Positions 1 to 9,136 of a stretch of DNA of 52,789 nt are shown here, in pieces (the stretch's first letter is position 1; every line of letters starts with the position of its first letter). A program made the position numbers and the translations under genes. The notes beneath the pieces were generated by a model that had not been told where the DNA came from, ran no database searches, and worked only from the letters and a program-made list of their open reading frames with translations. The stretch is from an uncultured Saprospiraceae bacterium (GTDB lineage Bacteria > Bacteroidota > Bacteroidia > Chitinophagales > Saprospiraceae): contig CALDGQ010000002.1 in the NCBI GenBank assembly GCA_937941765.1, positions 1-52,789 on the forward strand, written 5' to 3'.

Positions 1-545
1 AAATTCTAGAAGTAATTCCAGGAGCAAATACTGCAAAAGAAAACTTTGGAACTACCTCAATCGAAAATGGAGTCATCACCACATCATGGCACAGTGCAAG
101 TGAAGTGACATTAAATGCCAACGAAGTGTTATACACCTTGAGATTGAAAGCAACAACAAATACAAGCGTAAGCAAATCAATAAGCGTAAGCAGCGAAGTA
201 ACAGCTGCAGAAAGTTACAACAGCAAAGCCGAGTTGAAAGACATCGCGTTCAACTTTACTAATGGAACGACGACAACGAGTACAGCATTTGAGTTGTATC
301 AGAACCGTCCAAATCCATTTAAGGAAGAAACGATGATCGGATTTACTTTACCAACCGCATCAAAAGCAACTTTAAATATCATGGATGTTTCAGGAAAGAT
401 TTTAAAATCAATCCAACACGATGGTGTACAAGGTTACAATGAAGTGATGTTGAGTAAAAGTGAATTAATTGGAGCTGGCGTACTTTATTACCGCTTAGAA
501 ACTGCTACCGATACTGCAACGAAGAAGATGACTTTGATTAAATAG
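1..545 (+). CDS. T9SS-exported surface protein, C-terminal fragment (5' end outside window)
   Basis: The frame is open from base 3, so the GTG at 105 is internal and the gene starts before the window. The visible ~180 residues hold an Ala/Thr/Ser-rich beta region (ending about residue 75) that resembles the end of a cohesin-like or Ig-like module. An 80-residue type A sorting domain follows: 'FELYQNRPNPF', then 'GKILKSI', and the end 'TKKMTLIK'. Such domains send proteins through the outer membrane by the Bacteroidota type IX system and are then usually cleaved. The role of the missing N-terminal part cannot be told. A strong terminator follows at 618. Confidence 0.85.
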   Translation, partial: ILEVIPGANTAKENFGTTSIENGVITTSWHSASEVTLNANEVLYTLRLKATTNTSVSKSISVSSEVTAAESYNSKAELKDIAFNFTNGTTTTSTAFELYQNRPNPFKEETMIGFTLPTASKATLNIMDVSGKILKSIQHDGVQGYNEVMLSKSELIGAGVLYYRLETATDTATKKMTLIK

Positions 546-617
546 TAATTAAGAAAAGAAATTTTTAAAGACATATAAGACTAAAGATATACTTCGAACC
601 TATATCTTTTCATGGGT

Positions 618-650
618 GCGGTCCCGACGAAGGTCGGGACCGCTTTTTTT
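618..650 (+). terminator. Rho-independent terminator of the T9SS cargo gene
   Basis: A perfect 11-bp GC-rich stem (618-628 with 633-643, loop GAAG) is followed by a run of T. It lies 73 bases after the stop at 545. Confidence 0.9.
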
Positions 651-845
651 ATGTTATCTATTCAATAGGATGAGCAGGAATTAAAGCCTAAAAACAGTGT
701 ATTTTACCACTGATTTATTAATTAATAAAACGTCTAAAAGGAAAATCGGTAGCTAATAAGGAAAATTAGCTAGTTGATAAAATAATGCTTTGAACATTGA
801 ATTTATGTCCGCATATTGATAGAAGTTATTTAAGGTGTAATAAGT

Positions 846-886
846 GAAGTGGAGCCAAATTCGTTTTTGGTTTCACTTCCTTTTTT
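846..886 (+). terminator. Plus-strand hairpin with T-run before the ruvB 3' end
   Basis: A 14-bp stem with G-U pairs (846-859 with 866-879) is followed by CTTTTTT. It faces the plus strand and could stop read-through into the convergent ruvB. The rest of 651-845 is AT-rich and I see nothing else in it. Confidence 0.55.
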
Positions 887-902
887 GGAGAAGCACATCT
901 TG

Positions 903-1928
903 TTAGAATAAACTGCCATCTTTAGCCGGAGGAGCAACTTCCAAGTGTTTATAAGCTTTTTCAGTTGCTTCTCTTCCACGAGGAGTACGCTGTAGATAAC
1001 CTTCCATGATCAAAAATGGCTCATGAACCTCTTCGATAGTACCTGCTTCTTCTCCTACTGCCGTTGCGACCGTTGTCAACCCAACAGGACCTCCTTTGAA
1101 CTTATGAATGATGGTCGACAATATTTTGTTATCCATTTCATCTAATCCACTTTCATCAACATTCAATGCTTCCAATCCATATTGCGCAATCTTTTTGTCA
1201 ATAGTTCCATCTCCTTTGATTTGTGCAAAATCTCGAACTCTTCTTAACAATGCATTTGCAATTCTAGGAGTACCTCTACTTCTTCTTGCGATTTCAATAG
1301 CGCCTTCATCTGTTATTTCAACTTCCAAAATGCCAGCAGAACGCTTGACAATATTGATCAAAGTCTTCGTATCATAATAATCCAAGTGGCAGTTGATACC
1401 GAAACGAGCACGCATTGGAGCTGTTAACAAACCCATTCGAGTGGTAGCACCAATTAATGTAAACGGATTGAGTGAGATTTGAATACTTCTTGCATTGGGG
1501 CCAGAATCAATCATAATATCAATACGATAATCCTCCATTGCTGAGTAAAGATACTCTTCTATAACATTATTTAGACGGTGTATTTCATCAATAAATAAAA
1601 CATCACCTTCTTCCAAATTTGTCAACAAACCAGCCAAGTCACCAGGTTTCTCTAAGACAGGACCTGAAGACATCTTTAAACCCGCTTCCAACTCATTGCT
1701 TATAATGTGAGATAAGGTAGTTTTGCCCAACCCTGGAGGTCCATGTAGCAACACATGATCCAACGCTTCACCTCGCAATTTGGCCGCCTCTATAAACACT
1801 TTTAAGTTTTCTACAATCTTAGGTTGACCAGAAAAATCACTTAACTCTTTAGGACGAAGCGCACGTTCCAGTTGCTTATCATCACTGGAAAAATTCTCAT
1901 CAGAAGGATCTAAATTCGGATTCGGCAT
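903..1928 (-). CDS. ruvB: Holliday junction branch migration DNA helicase RuvB
   Basis: Hexameric AAA+ motor that, with RuvA, drives branch migration of Holliday junctions before RuvC cleavage. At 341 residues it has the usual length. Visible motifs are Walker A '[10 protein letters not shown]' (about residues 64-73), Walker B '[10 protein letters not shown]' (about 110-119), the sensor region 'GATTRMGLL', and a C-terminal winged-helix part with '[10 protein letters not shown]' and '[15 protein letters not shown]'. The ATG start gives a short acidic N-terminal leader, as in other Bacteroidota. RuvA and RuvC are not adjacent, so the gene stands alone. Its upstream gap holds a long palindromic repeat. 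Confidence 0.97.
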   Translation of the reverse strand: MPNPNLDPSDENFSSDDKQLERALRPKELSDFSGQPKIVENLKVFIEAAKLRGEALDHVLLHGPPGLGKTTLSHIISNELEAGLKMSSGPVLEKPGDLAGLLTNLEEGDVLFIDEIHRLNNVIEEYLYSAMEDYRIDIMIDSGPNARSIQISLNPFTLIGATTRMGLLTAPMRARFGINCHLDYYDTKTLINIVKRSAGILEVEITDEGAIEIARRSRGTPRIANALLRRVRDFAQIKGDGTIDKKIAQYGLEALNVDESGLDEMDNKILSTIIHKFKGGPVGLTTVATAVGEEAGTIEEVHEPFLIMEGYLQRTPRGREATEKAYKHLEVAPPAKDGSLF

Positions 1929-1938
1929 AGTTTATTTT

Positions 1939-2080
1939 TAGATGTTTAGGCATTTAGCTATTTAGACACTTCAATTACATACTGACATTTTATTTTAATT
2001 TGGAATTTTCCTTTCAAAATAAAATCATGACCATTCGTGAAGCGTCTAAAATTCCAAATATCTAAATGTCCAAATATCTA
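1939..2080. repeat. Long imperfect inverted repeat built of TTTAGAT/TTTAGACA words
   Basis: The left arm 1939-1973 and the right arm 2038-2080 are imperfect reverse complements, with an indel of about 8 nt near the inner end. The AT-rich centre also contains partly complementary tracts, so the whole 142 nt could fold into one long hairpin. It fills the ruvB upstream gap. No protein or target-site duplication is seen. Confidence 0.6.
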
Positions 2081-2084
2081 CTTT

Positions 2085-2669
2085 CTAATCAATAATATGG
2101 ATGACCACTTCATTTTGTAAATTGCTTACTCGTGCTGCACAATGCCCTTTTTCTTTTGCCTCATATTTACAAATCATATCACCTTGACAATCGTACAAAT
2201 AATTCATTTCTCGAGAAGAAAAGAAATAAGCATAACCATCTAAATAATCGTATCTATTTATTTGATAAGGTCGATATTTGTCATTCAATTCTTTTAGCCA
2301 ATCACATTTATAAGGTGTACTTACCTTGACACATTCTTTGGCAACAGGAGGCTCACCAATGGCTTCAATACAAGTCAATTTGACAATATAATCTTCCGCC
2401 ATACACGAACTCATCATGTCCTTTAAAACGGTATATGAAAAATTAATTTTTTGTCCATTCACCATTTTGAAATCACCAACGCCTTCTGCAGCTAGGTATT
2501 TTTTCCCTTTTCGATCGACAATCAAGAAAGTACAGGCATCTAATCCTGTGAAATCCTTGATGGTTCCTTCTGTATCGCAAGCAGCCATTTTGGTGGTTCC
2601 AACTTCCTTTTTTGTTTTACAGCCAAATAGAAGCAATGGAATTAACAGGGCTAAGCATCTTAATGTCAT
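2085..2669 (-). CDS. Lipoprotein of unknown function, cysteine-rich
   Basis: A 194-residue protein that begins with a lipoprotein signal peptide and lipobox 'LLFGC' (Cys at about residue 17). It carries about ten further cysteines. The N-terminal half ('GTIKDFTGLDACTFLIV', later a run of beta strands) looks like a small beta-barrel domain. The C-terminal half ('INRYDYLDGYAYFF', 'LYDCQGDMIC') resembles the DUF6970-type domain seen in Bacteroidota lipoproteins, where a Tyr/Cys-rich hairpin is conserved. That match is from memory and not certain. The function is unknown. It is transcribed towards ruvB but separated from it by the palindromic repeat. Confidence 0.75.
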   Translation of the reverse strand: MTLRCLALLIPLLLFGCKTKKEVGTTKMAACDTEGTIKDFTGLDACTFLIVDRKGKKYLAAEGVGDFKMVNGQKINFSYTVLKDMMSSCMAEDYIVKLTCIEAIGEPPVAKECVKVSTPYKCDWLKELNDKYRPYQINRYDYLDGYAYFFSSREMNYLYDCQGDMICKYEAKEKGHCAARVSNLQNEVVIHIID

Positions 2670-2732
2670 AATATAGTGTGTTTAAACCGTTTTTGTGTTG
2701 CTTTTAAGGTATCAATTATATGGATAAATTAA

Positions 2733-2740
2733 TACATTTG
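2733..2740 (+). promoter_or_regulatory. Candidate -7 box for icd
   Basis: TACATTTG fits the Bacteroidota TAnnTTTG -7 element. It would give a leader of roughly 110 nt for icd. No clear -33 TTG is seen at the right spacing, so support is partial. Confidence 0.4.
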
Positions 2741-2861
2741 CAGCGGATTTGTATAGGAAATATTAATTCAACAAATATATACCTTTTAAATCCCAAATAT
2801 ACTAAACTTCACTTCTCCCTTATTTGATTTATATCGGGAGTTTTAATTGAGAAAAAGAAAC

Positions 2862-4859
2862 ATGCTAGGAGAAAAAATTACCATCCAAGAAGGGAAATTG
2901 AATGTCCCATCACAACCTATTATTCCATTTATTGAAGGAGACGGCATTGGACCAGATATCTGGGCGTCGGCAGTTCGAGTGATTGATGCAGCAGTTGAGA
3001 AAGCATACCATGGTCAAAGAAAAATCATTTGGAAAGAGGTGTATGCAGGTGAAAAAGCAAATGAAAAAACAGGGAATTTTCTTCCTGAAGAAACATTGGT
3101 TGCCTTGAAAGAACATTTGGTAAGTATCAAAGGACCATTAACAACACCCGTAGGTGGAGGTTTTCGTTCTTTGAATGTTGCATTACGTCAAAAATTGGAT
3201 TTGTTTGCATGTGTGCGTCCAGTACGTTGGTTTGATGGAGTCCCTTCTCCAGTGAAAAAACCAGAAAATGTAGACATGGTAATTTTCCGTGAAAACACAG
3301 AAGATATTTATGCTGGGATCGAATACAATCATGGTTCGCAAGAAGTGGAACAAGTAAAAGATTTCTTAATCAATGAAATGGGGGTTTCAGAAATTCGTTT
3401 TCCGCACACAGCATCGATTGGTATCAAACCAGTTTCTAAAGAAGGAACGGAAAGGTTGATACATGCTGCGATGGACTATACGATTGCAAAAGGAAGAAAA
3501 TCATTGACCATCGTACACAAAGGAAACATCATGAAGTTCACAGAAGGGATGTTTAAAAAATGGGGATACGATTATCTTGAAGCAAATTTTGGTGATAAAG
3601 TATGGACTTGGCAACAATATGATAGCGTAAAAGAAAATGAAGGAACAGTTGCAGCAGAGGCAGCTCAAAAAGCTGCGTTAGATGGTGGTGCAGTCTTGGT
3701 AAAAGATTCAATCGCAGATGCTTTCCTTCAGCAGATTTTATTACGTCCTTTAGAATATGATGTGATCGCTACGCTAAATTTAAATGGGGATTATATTTCG
3801 GATGCATTGGCTGCAATGGTTGGTGGTATCGGAATCGCACCTGGTGCCAATATCAATTACACAACGGGTGTTTCTTTATTTGAAGCAACACATGGAACCG
3901 CGCCGAAGTATAAAGGACTTGATAAAGTAAATCCAAGCTCCGTTATCCTTTCTGCAGTTATGATGTTAGATTATATGGGATGGTCAGAAGCAGGTGATAT
4001 CATCGAAAAAGGAATCGAAGGTGCGATCGCTAATAAACGAGTTACGTATGATTTTGAAAGACTAATGGAAGGCGCAACTACTTTAAAGTGCTCAGAATTC
4101 GGTACAGAGATCATTGATAATATGCCAACTCCAATTGCTTTTGAAAATGAATCTGATTTTGTAACTCCTGAATCACAATCACAAATCTCGATTTCAGAAT
4201 CAAATGACGATAATACTGATTCTTATAACAATATAAGTGCCGAGTCACAAGAGACCATTTTTGAATCAAATGAAGTAGGTGTGGAGTCACAAACAAGTTT
4301 TGAGTCTAGTGAAGAAAGCGTAGAATTACAAGAAACAGTTTTTGAAGCGAATGAAGAATTTACTCCGTCTCAGGAAACAAATTTCGAGTCAAGTGATGTA
4401 ATTGCAGAATCGCAAGAAACAAATTTTGAGTCTAGTGAAATTAGTAATACAAATTATAACTCAACTTCTGAATCAAATGAAGTAAGTACAGAATCAAATG
4501 AATCCAATAGTGTAACATCACATGTCGTAAGTACAATACTAAATGAGTCAACTCCAACAGTACATGATTCAGGGGAGGTATCAAATGAAGTAAGTACGGA
4601 ATCTCATAATTTAACTTCTGAAACTTATGATGCAGATCCGGTGACATATGATTCAAGTATTCAGTCAAATGAAGCACCTGTTGAATCGCACAACGTAACA
4701 TCGCATGAAGAGCGTCCAGAAACACAGGATTTAACTCCTGAATCGAATGACGGAAATATTTTGTTGGATAATTTAATTGCTAAGTCGGAGGATAAGCCTT
4801 CTGATTTGCATGATGCAACTACTGAAGTGGAGGACGCTAATGATGTTTTGAATGATTGA
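2862..4859 (+). CDS. icd: NADP-dependent isocitrate dehydrogenase (dimeric type) with long repetitive acidic C-terminal tail
   Basis: Oxidative decarboxylation of isocitrate to 2-oxoglutarate in the TCA cycle. Residues 1-421 match the E. coli-type enzyme end to end: '[13 protein letters not shown]', the substrate and regulatory loop '[13 protein letters not shown]' (its Ser is the kinase site in enteric bacteria), '[12 protein letters not shown]', '[10 protein letters not shown]', '[13 protein letters not shown]', '[10 protein letters not shown]' and a final 'CSEFG..IIDNM'. Where the family normally stops, the frame continues for 244 residues (from 4125) rich in Glu, Ser, Asn and Thr, with 14-residue near-repeats, ending 'DVLND'. 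I chose ATG 2862 over the TTG at 2847. The tail is in frame and intact, without homology I recognise. Its role is unknown. A monomeric isozyme lies 4.4 kb downstream. Confidence 0.93.
   Translation: MLGEKITIQEGKLNVPSQPIIPFIEGDGIGPDIWASAVRVIDAAVEKAYHGQRKIIWKEVYAGEKANEKTGNFLPEETLVALKEHLVSIKGPLTTPVGGGFRSLNVALRQKLDLFACVRPVRWFDGVPSPVKKPENVDMVIFRENTEDIYAGIEYNHGSQEVEQVKDFLINEMGVSEIRFPHTASIGIKPVSKEGTERLIHAAMDYTIAKGRKSLTIVHKGNIMKFTEGMFKKWGYDYLEANFGDKVWTWQQYDSVKENEGTVAAEAAQKAALDGGAVLVKDSIADAFLQQILLRPLEYDVIATLNLNGDYISDALAAMVGGIGIAPGANINYTTGVSLFEATHGTAPKYKGLDKVNPSSVILSAVMMLDYMGWSEAGDIIEKGIEGAIANKRVTYDFERLMEGATTLKCSEFGTEIIDNMPTPIAFENESDFVTPESQSQISISESNDDNTDSYNNISAESQETIFESNEVGVESQTSFESSEESVELQETVFEANEEFTPSQETNFESSDVIAESQETNFESSEISNTNYNSTSESNEVSTESNESNSVTSHVVSTILNESTPTVHDSGEVSNEVSTESHNLTSETYDADPVTYDSSIQSNEAPVESHNVTSHEERPETQDLTPESNDGNILLDNLIAKSEDKPSDLHDATTEVEDANDVLND
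4242..4446 (+). repeat. 14-residue (42-nt) tandem repeats inside the icd tail
   Basis: About five consecutive units follow the pattern ESQET-x-FES(S/N)(D/E)-xxx. The best pair is '[14 protein letters not shown]' followed by '[12 protein letters not shown]'. Further on the period decays into shorter ESNE/EVSTES words. Confidence 0.75.
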
Positions 4860-4894
4860 TACTTTTTGAGTAAGTAAATTAAGAGAAATTTTAA

Positions 4895-4925
4895 AGCCTA
4901 TTCCAAATTTGGGATGGGCTTTTTG
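4895..4925 (+). terminator. Terminator of icd
   Basis: A 10-bp stem with G-U pairs (4895-4904 with 4911-4920) is followed by TTTTT, 36 bases after the icd stop. Confidence 0.75.
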
Positions 4926-4946
4926 TATACTCCAACTGAGTAAAAG

Positions 4947-5084
4947 CATCAATATTGGGCATCGCCCAATGTTGATGTGGTCCCCGAGGAGGTCTGAAGG
5001 ACCGAAAGCACATAGAAGCTTATGCTTCTTTGGAGCTTGACGAGTATTCGCAACCAGCAAGGGGTTTTACCATTTGCTGGTTGC
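4947..5084. other. Structured non-coding segment, four successive hairpins
   Basis: Between icd and the broken methyltransferase there are four stems in 138 nt. They are 4947-4960 with 4964-4977 (14 bp, one G-U), 4979-4983 with 4999-5003, a short 6-bp stem at about 5014-5030, and 5050-5060 with 5074-5084 (11 bp perfect). The segment is visibly richer in G and C than its surroundings. A minus-strand ORF crosses it but has no recognisable protein character. It could be a small RNA, a compound terminator or a decayed repeat; I cannot tell which. Confidence 0.4.
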
Positions 5085-5211
5085 TTTCACCCTGTTGAGG
5101 TAGTATACGTGAACTTGTTTTGGGAAGACTAATAATTAATTTAACTCAAAATAATTAAACCGAAATCCGTATTTGTCTAACTTTAGAACATCAATTAAGT
5201 AATTCATGTAA

Positions 5212-5972
5212 ATGCAACCCTACACCCACAACAAAAAAGGAATCCACTTCTTCCACAACAAAACAAACTTAGAAACCCAACAAGATATATACGAACGTTA
5301 CCACGAAATGGTACTCCGCCAATCCGCCCTACATACAGCAGACCACTATGGGGAAAATACCCATTCCAACCCGTCCAGGATTACGCTAAAAATCACTATC
5401 CCAAAACTGCAATAAACAATATCCTCGAAATAGGTTGCGGAGTAGGTAGATGGATCGCCGACTTAGCCAAACAATACCCAAAATCAACGTGTTGGGGAAT
5501 CGACTATAGCTATCAAATGCTAAAACGCGCCAATGAATTTTACGTAGAAGGTCAAGAGATTTCAATCGATTTAACAGACAAAGGACTAGGTCAATTAACC
5601 CGAAAGGAAGAACATCTAAAGAACTTAAAATTCGGTTTAGCAAAAGCAGAAAAATTACCTTTCGATGAAAATAGTCAAGATCTTATCGTGAGTAGTTTCT
5701 TGATTGACCGTCTGGATGATCCAAGAAAGGGGTTGGAAGAGATGTTTCGTGTTTTAAAGCCAACTGGTAAGTGTATTGTTGTTTCTCCCTTGAATTTTAA
5801 GAAAAAGGAGCATTGGGAGTTATATTATCCAGCTAGTCAGTTGTCAGATGTTTTGAAGGATATTGGTTTTGAGATTTTGGATTGGCAAGAAGATATTGTT
5901 GTCGAAGAGCCTTTGGATGGTCGTGAGAATTTTGTTGGGTGGAGGTGTTTGGGGTTTGTGGTTGGGAAATAG
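5212..5972 (+). pseudogene. Class I SAM-dependent methyltransferase, frameshifted
   Basis: The N-terminal part is in one frame from ATG 5212 ('KKGIHFFHNKT', 'MVLRQSALH'). The rest is in the next frame, ending at 5972. In that second frame the text 'PLWGKYPFQP' runs directly into motif I 'NILEIGCGVGRW' (5418 onward), then 'GIDYSYQMLKRA', then 'LPFDENSQDLIVSSFL' (motif II region) and 'EEMFRVLKPTGKCIV' (motif III region). The frames meet at about 5343-5350, in CACTATGGGGAAAA. One extra base after CAC would restore a continuous protein of about 253 residues. The downstream part is otherwise undamaged, so this may be a recent mutation or a sequencing error. The substrate is unknown. Confidence 0.8.
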
Positions 5973-6050
5973 TTTTAATTTTTATTAATAATGTGTGTTT
6001 ATTGTTGGTTTATTTGTAAATTGTTAGATGATTGCTTTCAAAAATAAAAT

Positions 6051-7982
6051 ATGCAAAAATTGAAAACAAAACTGTTCTTCTTTTTTCTATTGGTGTTAAT
6101 CAGTACTTTCTTTCCAGTGATATCTTCAGCACAAATTCTTACAGGAGGAGCCAATTATTCATTAGCGATTTGTGATGATGGCAATACGGTATTAGCATTT
6201 GGACTGAACGATACAGGTCAATTAGGAAACGGTACTACCAAATCTAATAATGGTCCTTTGAAAGTAAGTAAGCTTCAAGGTATAACAAAAGTTGCTGCAG
6301 GTTGGAACTATTCACTTGGCCTAAAAAAAGATGGGACCGTATGGGCTTGGGGAAAGAGTCACGGTATAAACAATACTCCTGCACAAATAGAATCACTTTC
6401 GGATGTCATAGATATTGCAGCACAAAGTTATGAATCATACATACTTAAAAAAGATGGTACGGTCTGGTGGACGAAAAGGCATCATCAAGCCGAGCGAACT
6501 CCTTTAAAAGACGTTACCGCAATTGCAGCAGGGTATAGTCACTCTCTAGCACTAAAAAATGATGGTACCGTTTGGGCTTGGGGTCACAATCGTTACGGTC
6601 AAGTTGGTGTAAGAATGAATAATGAAAAATTCGTTACTCCTATTCAGGTGGATTCGCTTTCAAGAATTATCGCAATTTCCGGTGGGGCACAACATTCCCT
6701 TGCCTTAAAAGATGACGGTACCGTTTGGGCATGGGGACATAATAGGGTTGGTGAACTTAGAAATGGAAACCATAATGATAGTTATATTCCTGTTCAAGTA
6801 ATTAATCTTAACAATGTAATTGCAATTGCTGCTGGAAGAAATCATTCACTTGCACTGAAAAGTGATGGGACGGTTTGGGCCTGGGGAGCCAACAATTCTG
6901 GTCAACTTGGAAAGGAAAAATTACCTTTTTGCAATACTCCAATAAAAGTAAGTTATCTCACAAATGTCATTGCTATTGGAGCAGGAGAGAATCATTCACT
7001 TGCAAAAAGAAAGGACAATACTTTTTGGGCATGGGGAAATAATTTAGAAGGTCAACTAGGTAGTGGAGATAATAGTTATCGCAATATTCCAATAAAATTT
7101 GCTGAGAATTGTACACCAACAACCATTGGCTCACCTCTTTCATACGCAGCAAAATGTTTTCCCAAAAAATTAATGGTTGCAGCCGAAAATTTAAATTTCA
7201 GAAGTGAACCAAATACCAACTCACAAGTAATTGATCAATTAGATAATTCAGAATTACTTACTTTTTTGGATATAAAAAGATTTAGAAATGACAGATTTCC
7301 TTGGTTGAAAGTAAAGAGGGATATGACTGGAGAAGAGGGATATGTTTTAGGAAAGTATATACTATCGCAAGAGATGGCTTGTTTAAATTATAATGATGCA
7401 GATAGAATGCAATCGGGAAATTGGTATGGAATCTATAAAGAAGGGGATGAAATTAAAATTGAAAAAGCGACTCCTACAATTGAACCAATGGATGGAATGG
7501 ATGAGGAGTACCATTCAATTATAAGTAAAAACAAACATAAAATTATTATTTGTTCGCAATCAGAAATTAAGGAAGGAAAAATTAATGGCCAACTATTACA
7601 AAACCAATATAGATATTTCATGATTGGCAGTCATCAAGACTTAGTGACAATTAATGAGACTAATTTTAGTTTAATTTGTTCTGGAGATATTCATCCTGAA
7701 CGCGGATACTCAGAAAGAAGAAATGAAAAAGTGATTTTTGCCACAGAAAGATTTTCTGGTTCTCAACGTTTTTACAAAGAGCAGGATTTAAGCGAATATA
7801 TCGGTCAATTTGGCGAATACGGATATAGGATTCTTTTTGCAGGAGACTTAAATAATGATGGAATTCCTGAATTAATAATTTCCGAAGGGACTACTCATGT
7901 AGGCGCAGTCTATTATTTTCAAAGCAATGAAAAAGGTGAATTAGAATTACAAAGTGTCACTGGATCATCGAGTAAATGCTGA
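6051..7982 (+). CDS. Secreted RCC1-repeat protein with SH3b domain
   Basis: A 643-residue exported protein with a signal peptide ending near 'VISSAQ' (residue 28). Seven RCC1-type propeller blades follow at about residues 29-365, each with 'HSLALK.DGTVWAWG' and often 'GQLG'. A bacterial SH3 domain comes next (about 380-450: 'NLNFRSEPNTNSQVIDQL', 'EEGYVLGKYI'). The last 190 residues include an FG-GAP/VCBS-like loop, 'AGDLNNDGIPELIISEG'. No T9SS sorting domain is seen; the protein ends in 'SSSKC'. RCC1 propellers and SH3b domains usually bind proteins or cell wall, so a surface binding role is likely but the ligand is unknown. The gene is monocistronic. Confidence 0.88.
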   Translation: MQKLKTKLFFFFLLVLISTFFPVISSAQILTGGANYSLAICDDGNTVLAFGLNDTGQLGNGTTKSNNGPLKVSKLQGITKVAAGWNYSLGLKKDGTVWAWGKSHGINNTPAQIESLSDVIDIAAQSYESYILKKDGTVWWTKRHHQAERTPLKDVTAIAAGYSHSLALKNDGTVWAWGHNRYGQVGVRMNNEKFVTPIQVDSLSRIIAISGGAQHSLALKDDGTVWAWGHNRVGELRNGNHNDSYIPVQVINLNNVIAIAAGRNHSLALKSDGTVWAWGANNSGQLGKEKLPFCNTPIKVSYLTNVIAIGAGENHSLAKRKDNTFWAWGNNLEGQLGSGDNSYRNIPIKFAENCTPTTIGSPLSYAAKCFPKKLMVAAENLNFRSEPNTNSQVIDQLDNSELLTFLDIKRFRNDRFPWLKVKRDMTGEEGYVLGKYILSQEMACLNYNDADRMQSGNWYGIYKEGDEIKIEKATPTIEPMDGMDEEYHSIISKNKHKIIICSQSEIKEGKINGQLLQNQYRYFMIGSHQDLVTINETNFSLICSGDIHPERGYSERRNEKVIFATERFSGSQRFYKEQDLSEYIGQFGEYGYRILFAGDLNNDGIPELIISEGTTHVGAVYYFQSNEKGELELQSVTGSSSKC

Positions 7983-8063
7983 CAAATTTTTTGAGAACTA
8001 TGTTTACAGAAATTTAATGCTGGTAATCGTCACACAAAAAATAAATCCAAAATTTTTAAAAAT

Positions 8064-8116
8064 GACATAGGGGTACCCCCACTTTTCTACGTAATAAAGA
8101 TAGAACCCCAAAAGTT
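8064..8116 (+). promoter_or_regulatory. Candidate operator upstream of the GIN-domain lipoprotein
   Basis: A 10-bp palindrome GGGGTACCCC (8070-8079) is followed at once by CACTTTTCTACGTAATAAAG and a second CCCC block. I recall similar GGGGTAnCCCC-plus-TACGTA arrangements ahead of Bacteroidota surface-lipoprotein genes, possibly read by LytTR-type regulators. That assignment is inference. Confidence 0.35.
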
Positions 8117-8146
8117 CAACCTTTTATTAACCTAAAAAATGTCATA

Positions 8147-8869
8147 ATGAAAAAGTCACTAATCATCATCACCAGCTTAATTTTAGCAATATTCACGCAA
8201 TCTTGCAATAAAGAAACCATAAAGCCATCCTCCAACATCGTAACCAAACAATACGATTACACCAGCTTTACAAGTATTAATGTTTCCGATGACTTTATCG
8301 TAAATATTACCTTCTCCGAAACAGAAGAAAAAGTAGCTATCCAGGTCAATGAAAATCTAGAAGAGCATCTTGAAGTCAAAATGAATAATGGTACCTTAGA
8401 AATCGGATTAAAAAATAACATCAGTATAAATGGGAATGAAACCCTCATCGCAACTATTTCTACTGCAATGATCAACAATTTTAAAGCATCACAAGACTCC
8501 GAAATTTTTCTGCAAAATGAATTAGCAACTGAAAATGTATCTATTAATTTATCTGGAGATAGTAAAATGGATGGCATTTTAGAAACAACAACGACCAATG
8601 CTAATCTCGCAGAAGATTCTTATCTCAAGCTTGTTGGTTCAACAGATAATTTTGAAATCAATCTAAGCGATGATAGTAAAGTGAAGGACTATGGTCTTAC
8701 CGTCAAAAATCTAACAATAAACTTGTCAGGAGATAGTGAAGGATATTTGACGGTCACTGAAAGCATTGACGTGAAAGCCTCTGGCGATAGTGAACTTCAT
8801 TATAAAGGAGATGCGACGATTATTAGTCAGGCGCTTTCTGGTGATTCGAGGTTGATCAATGAAAACTAA
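8147..8869 (+). CDS. Lipoprotein with putative auto-transporter adhesin head GIN domain (DUF2807)
   Basis: A 240-residue protein with a lipobox 'FTQSC' (Cys at about residue 20), so anchored in the outer or inner membrane. The body fits the GIN/DUF2807 beta-helix: it opens with 'FTSINVSDDFIVNITF', has 'LEVKMNNGTLEIGLKN', then ladder rungs 'INLSGDSKM', 'INLSDDSKV', 'INLSGDSEG', 'KASGDSEL' and 'ALSGDSRL' spaced about 20-35 residues apart. The domain family is widespread in Bacteroidota and of uncertain function, with adhesion or stress sensing proposed. A palindromic candidate operator lies about 70 nt upstream. Confidence 0.88.
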   Translation: MKKSLIIITSLILAIFTQSCNKETIKPSSNIVTKQYDYTSFTSINVSDDFIVNITFSETEEKVAIQVNENLEEHLEVKMNNGTLEIGLKNNISINGNETLIATISTAMINNFKASQDSEIFLQNELATENVSINLSGDSKMDGILETTTTNANLAEDSYLKLVGSTDNFEINLSDDSKVKDYGLTVKNLTINLSGDSEGYLTVTESIDVKASGDSELHYKGDATIISQALSGDSRLINEN

Positions 8870-8877
8870 TGGGAACC

Positions 8878-8962
8878 GCAGAATATTGAACTGCAGAATA
8901 TCGAATTTCGAAGTGAGTACGCAAGCCCAATACGTGAGGCTTACGTGCTCGTACTTGCTTCT
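8878..8962. repeat. Intergenic repeat with ATATCGAATTTCGAAG word and hairpin
   Basis: GCAGAATATTGAAC at 8878-8891 recurs at 9184-9197. Between them, AATATCGAATTTCGAAGTGAG (8897 onward) matches the left arm of the inverted repeat at 13820-13860 and continues into a similar GAGTACG...TACGTGAG. A hairpin joins GAAGTGAGTACG (about 8910) with CGTACTTGCTTC (ending 8962). It belongs to the same repeat family as the four-helix-bundle cassette. Confidence 0.6.
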
Positions 8963-8988
8963 ATAAATTGAACTTCAATAGATGAATG

Positions 8989-9136
8989 AAACGCTGAGTT
9001 GCGGGAGGCCTGTCGCTATATGGAGGGTGGAGCGAGCGGCGTTCTTCGTTTAGCATTTATAGCGACTTGATTATTGCCCGTCTGGCGAAAGCCTGCTCCG
9101 AACCTTTTCTCGGGGACAAAAAGTGCTGTCTAGCAC
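8989..9136. other. GC-rich structured non-coding segment
   Basis: In the 402-base gap before the monomeric isocitrate dehydrogenase, a 9-bp perfect stem (GTCGCTATA 9012-9020 with 9058-9066) encloses a purine-rich loop with GGAGGGTGGAGCGAGCGGCG. A small hairpin GTGCT-GTCT-AGCAC lies at 9123-9136. The composition is clearly unlike the AT-rich neighbours. CGGCGTTCTTCGTTT (9037-9051) recurs at 29833-29847. No known RNA family is recognised. Confidence 0.35.

Noticed and set aside
4242..4446. CRISPR-like periodic repeats
   Set aside because: The period is 42 nt, in frame, with varying third positions: a coding tandem repeat without spacers.
4111..4725. Long minus-strand ORFs across the icd tail, rich in His and Leu
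   Set aside because: They mirror the low-complexity plus-strand repeats and have no start context or protein character of their own.
4773..5060. Minus-strand ORF of 95 codons over the hairpin segment
   Set aside because: It crosses the icd 3' end, terminator and hairpins and shows no recognisable domain.
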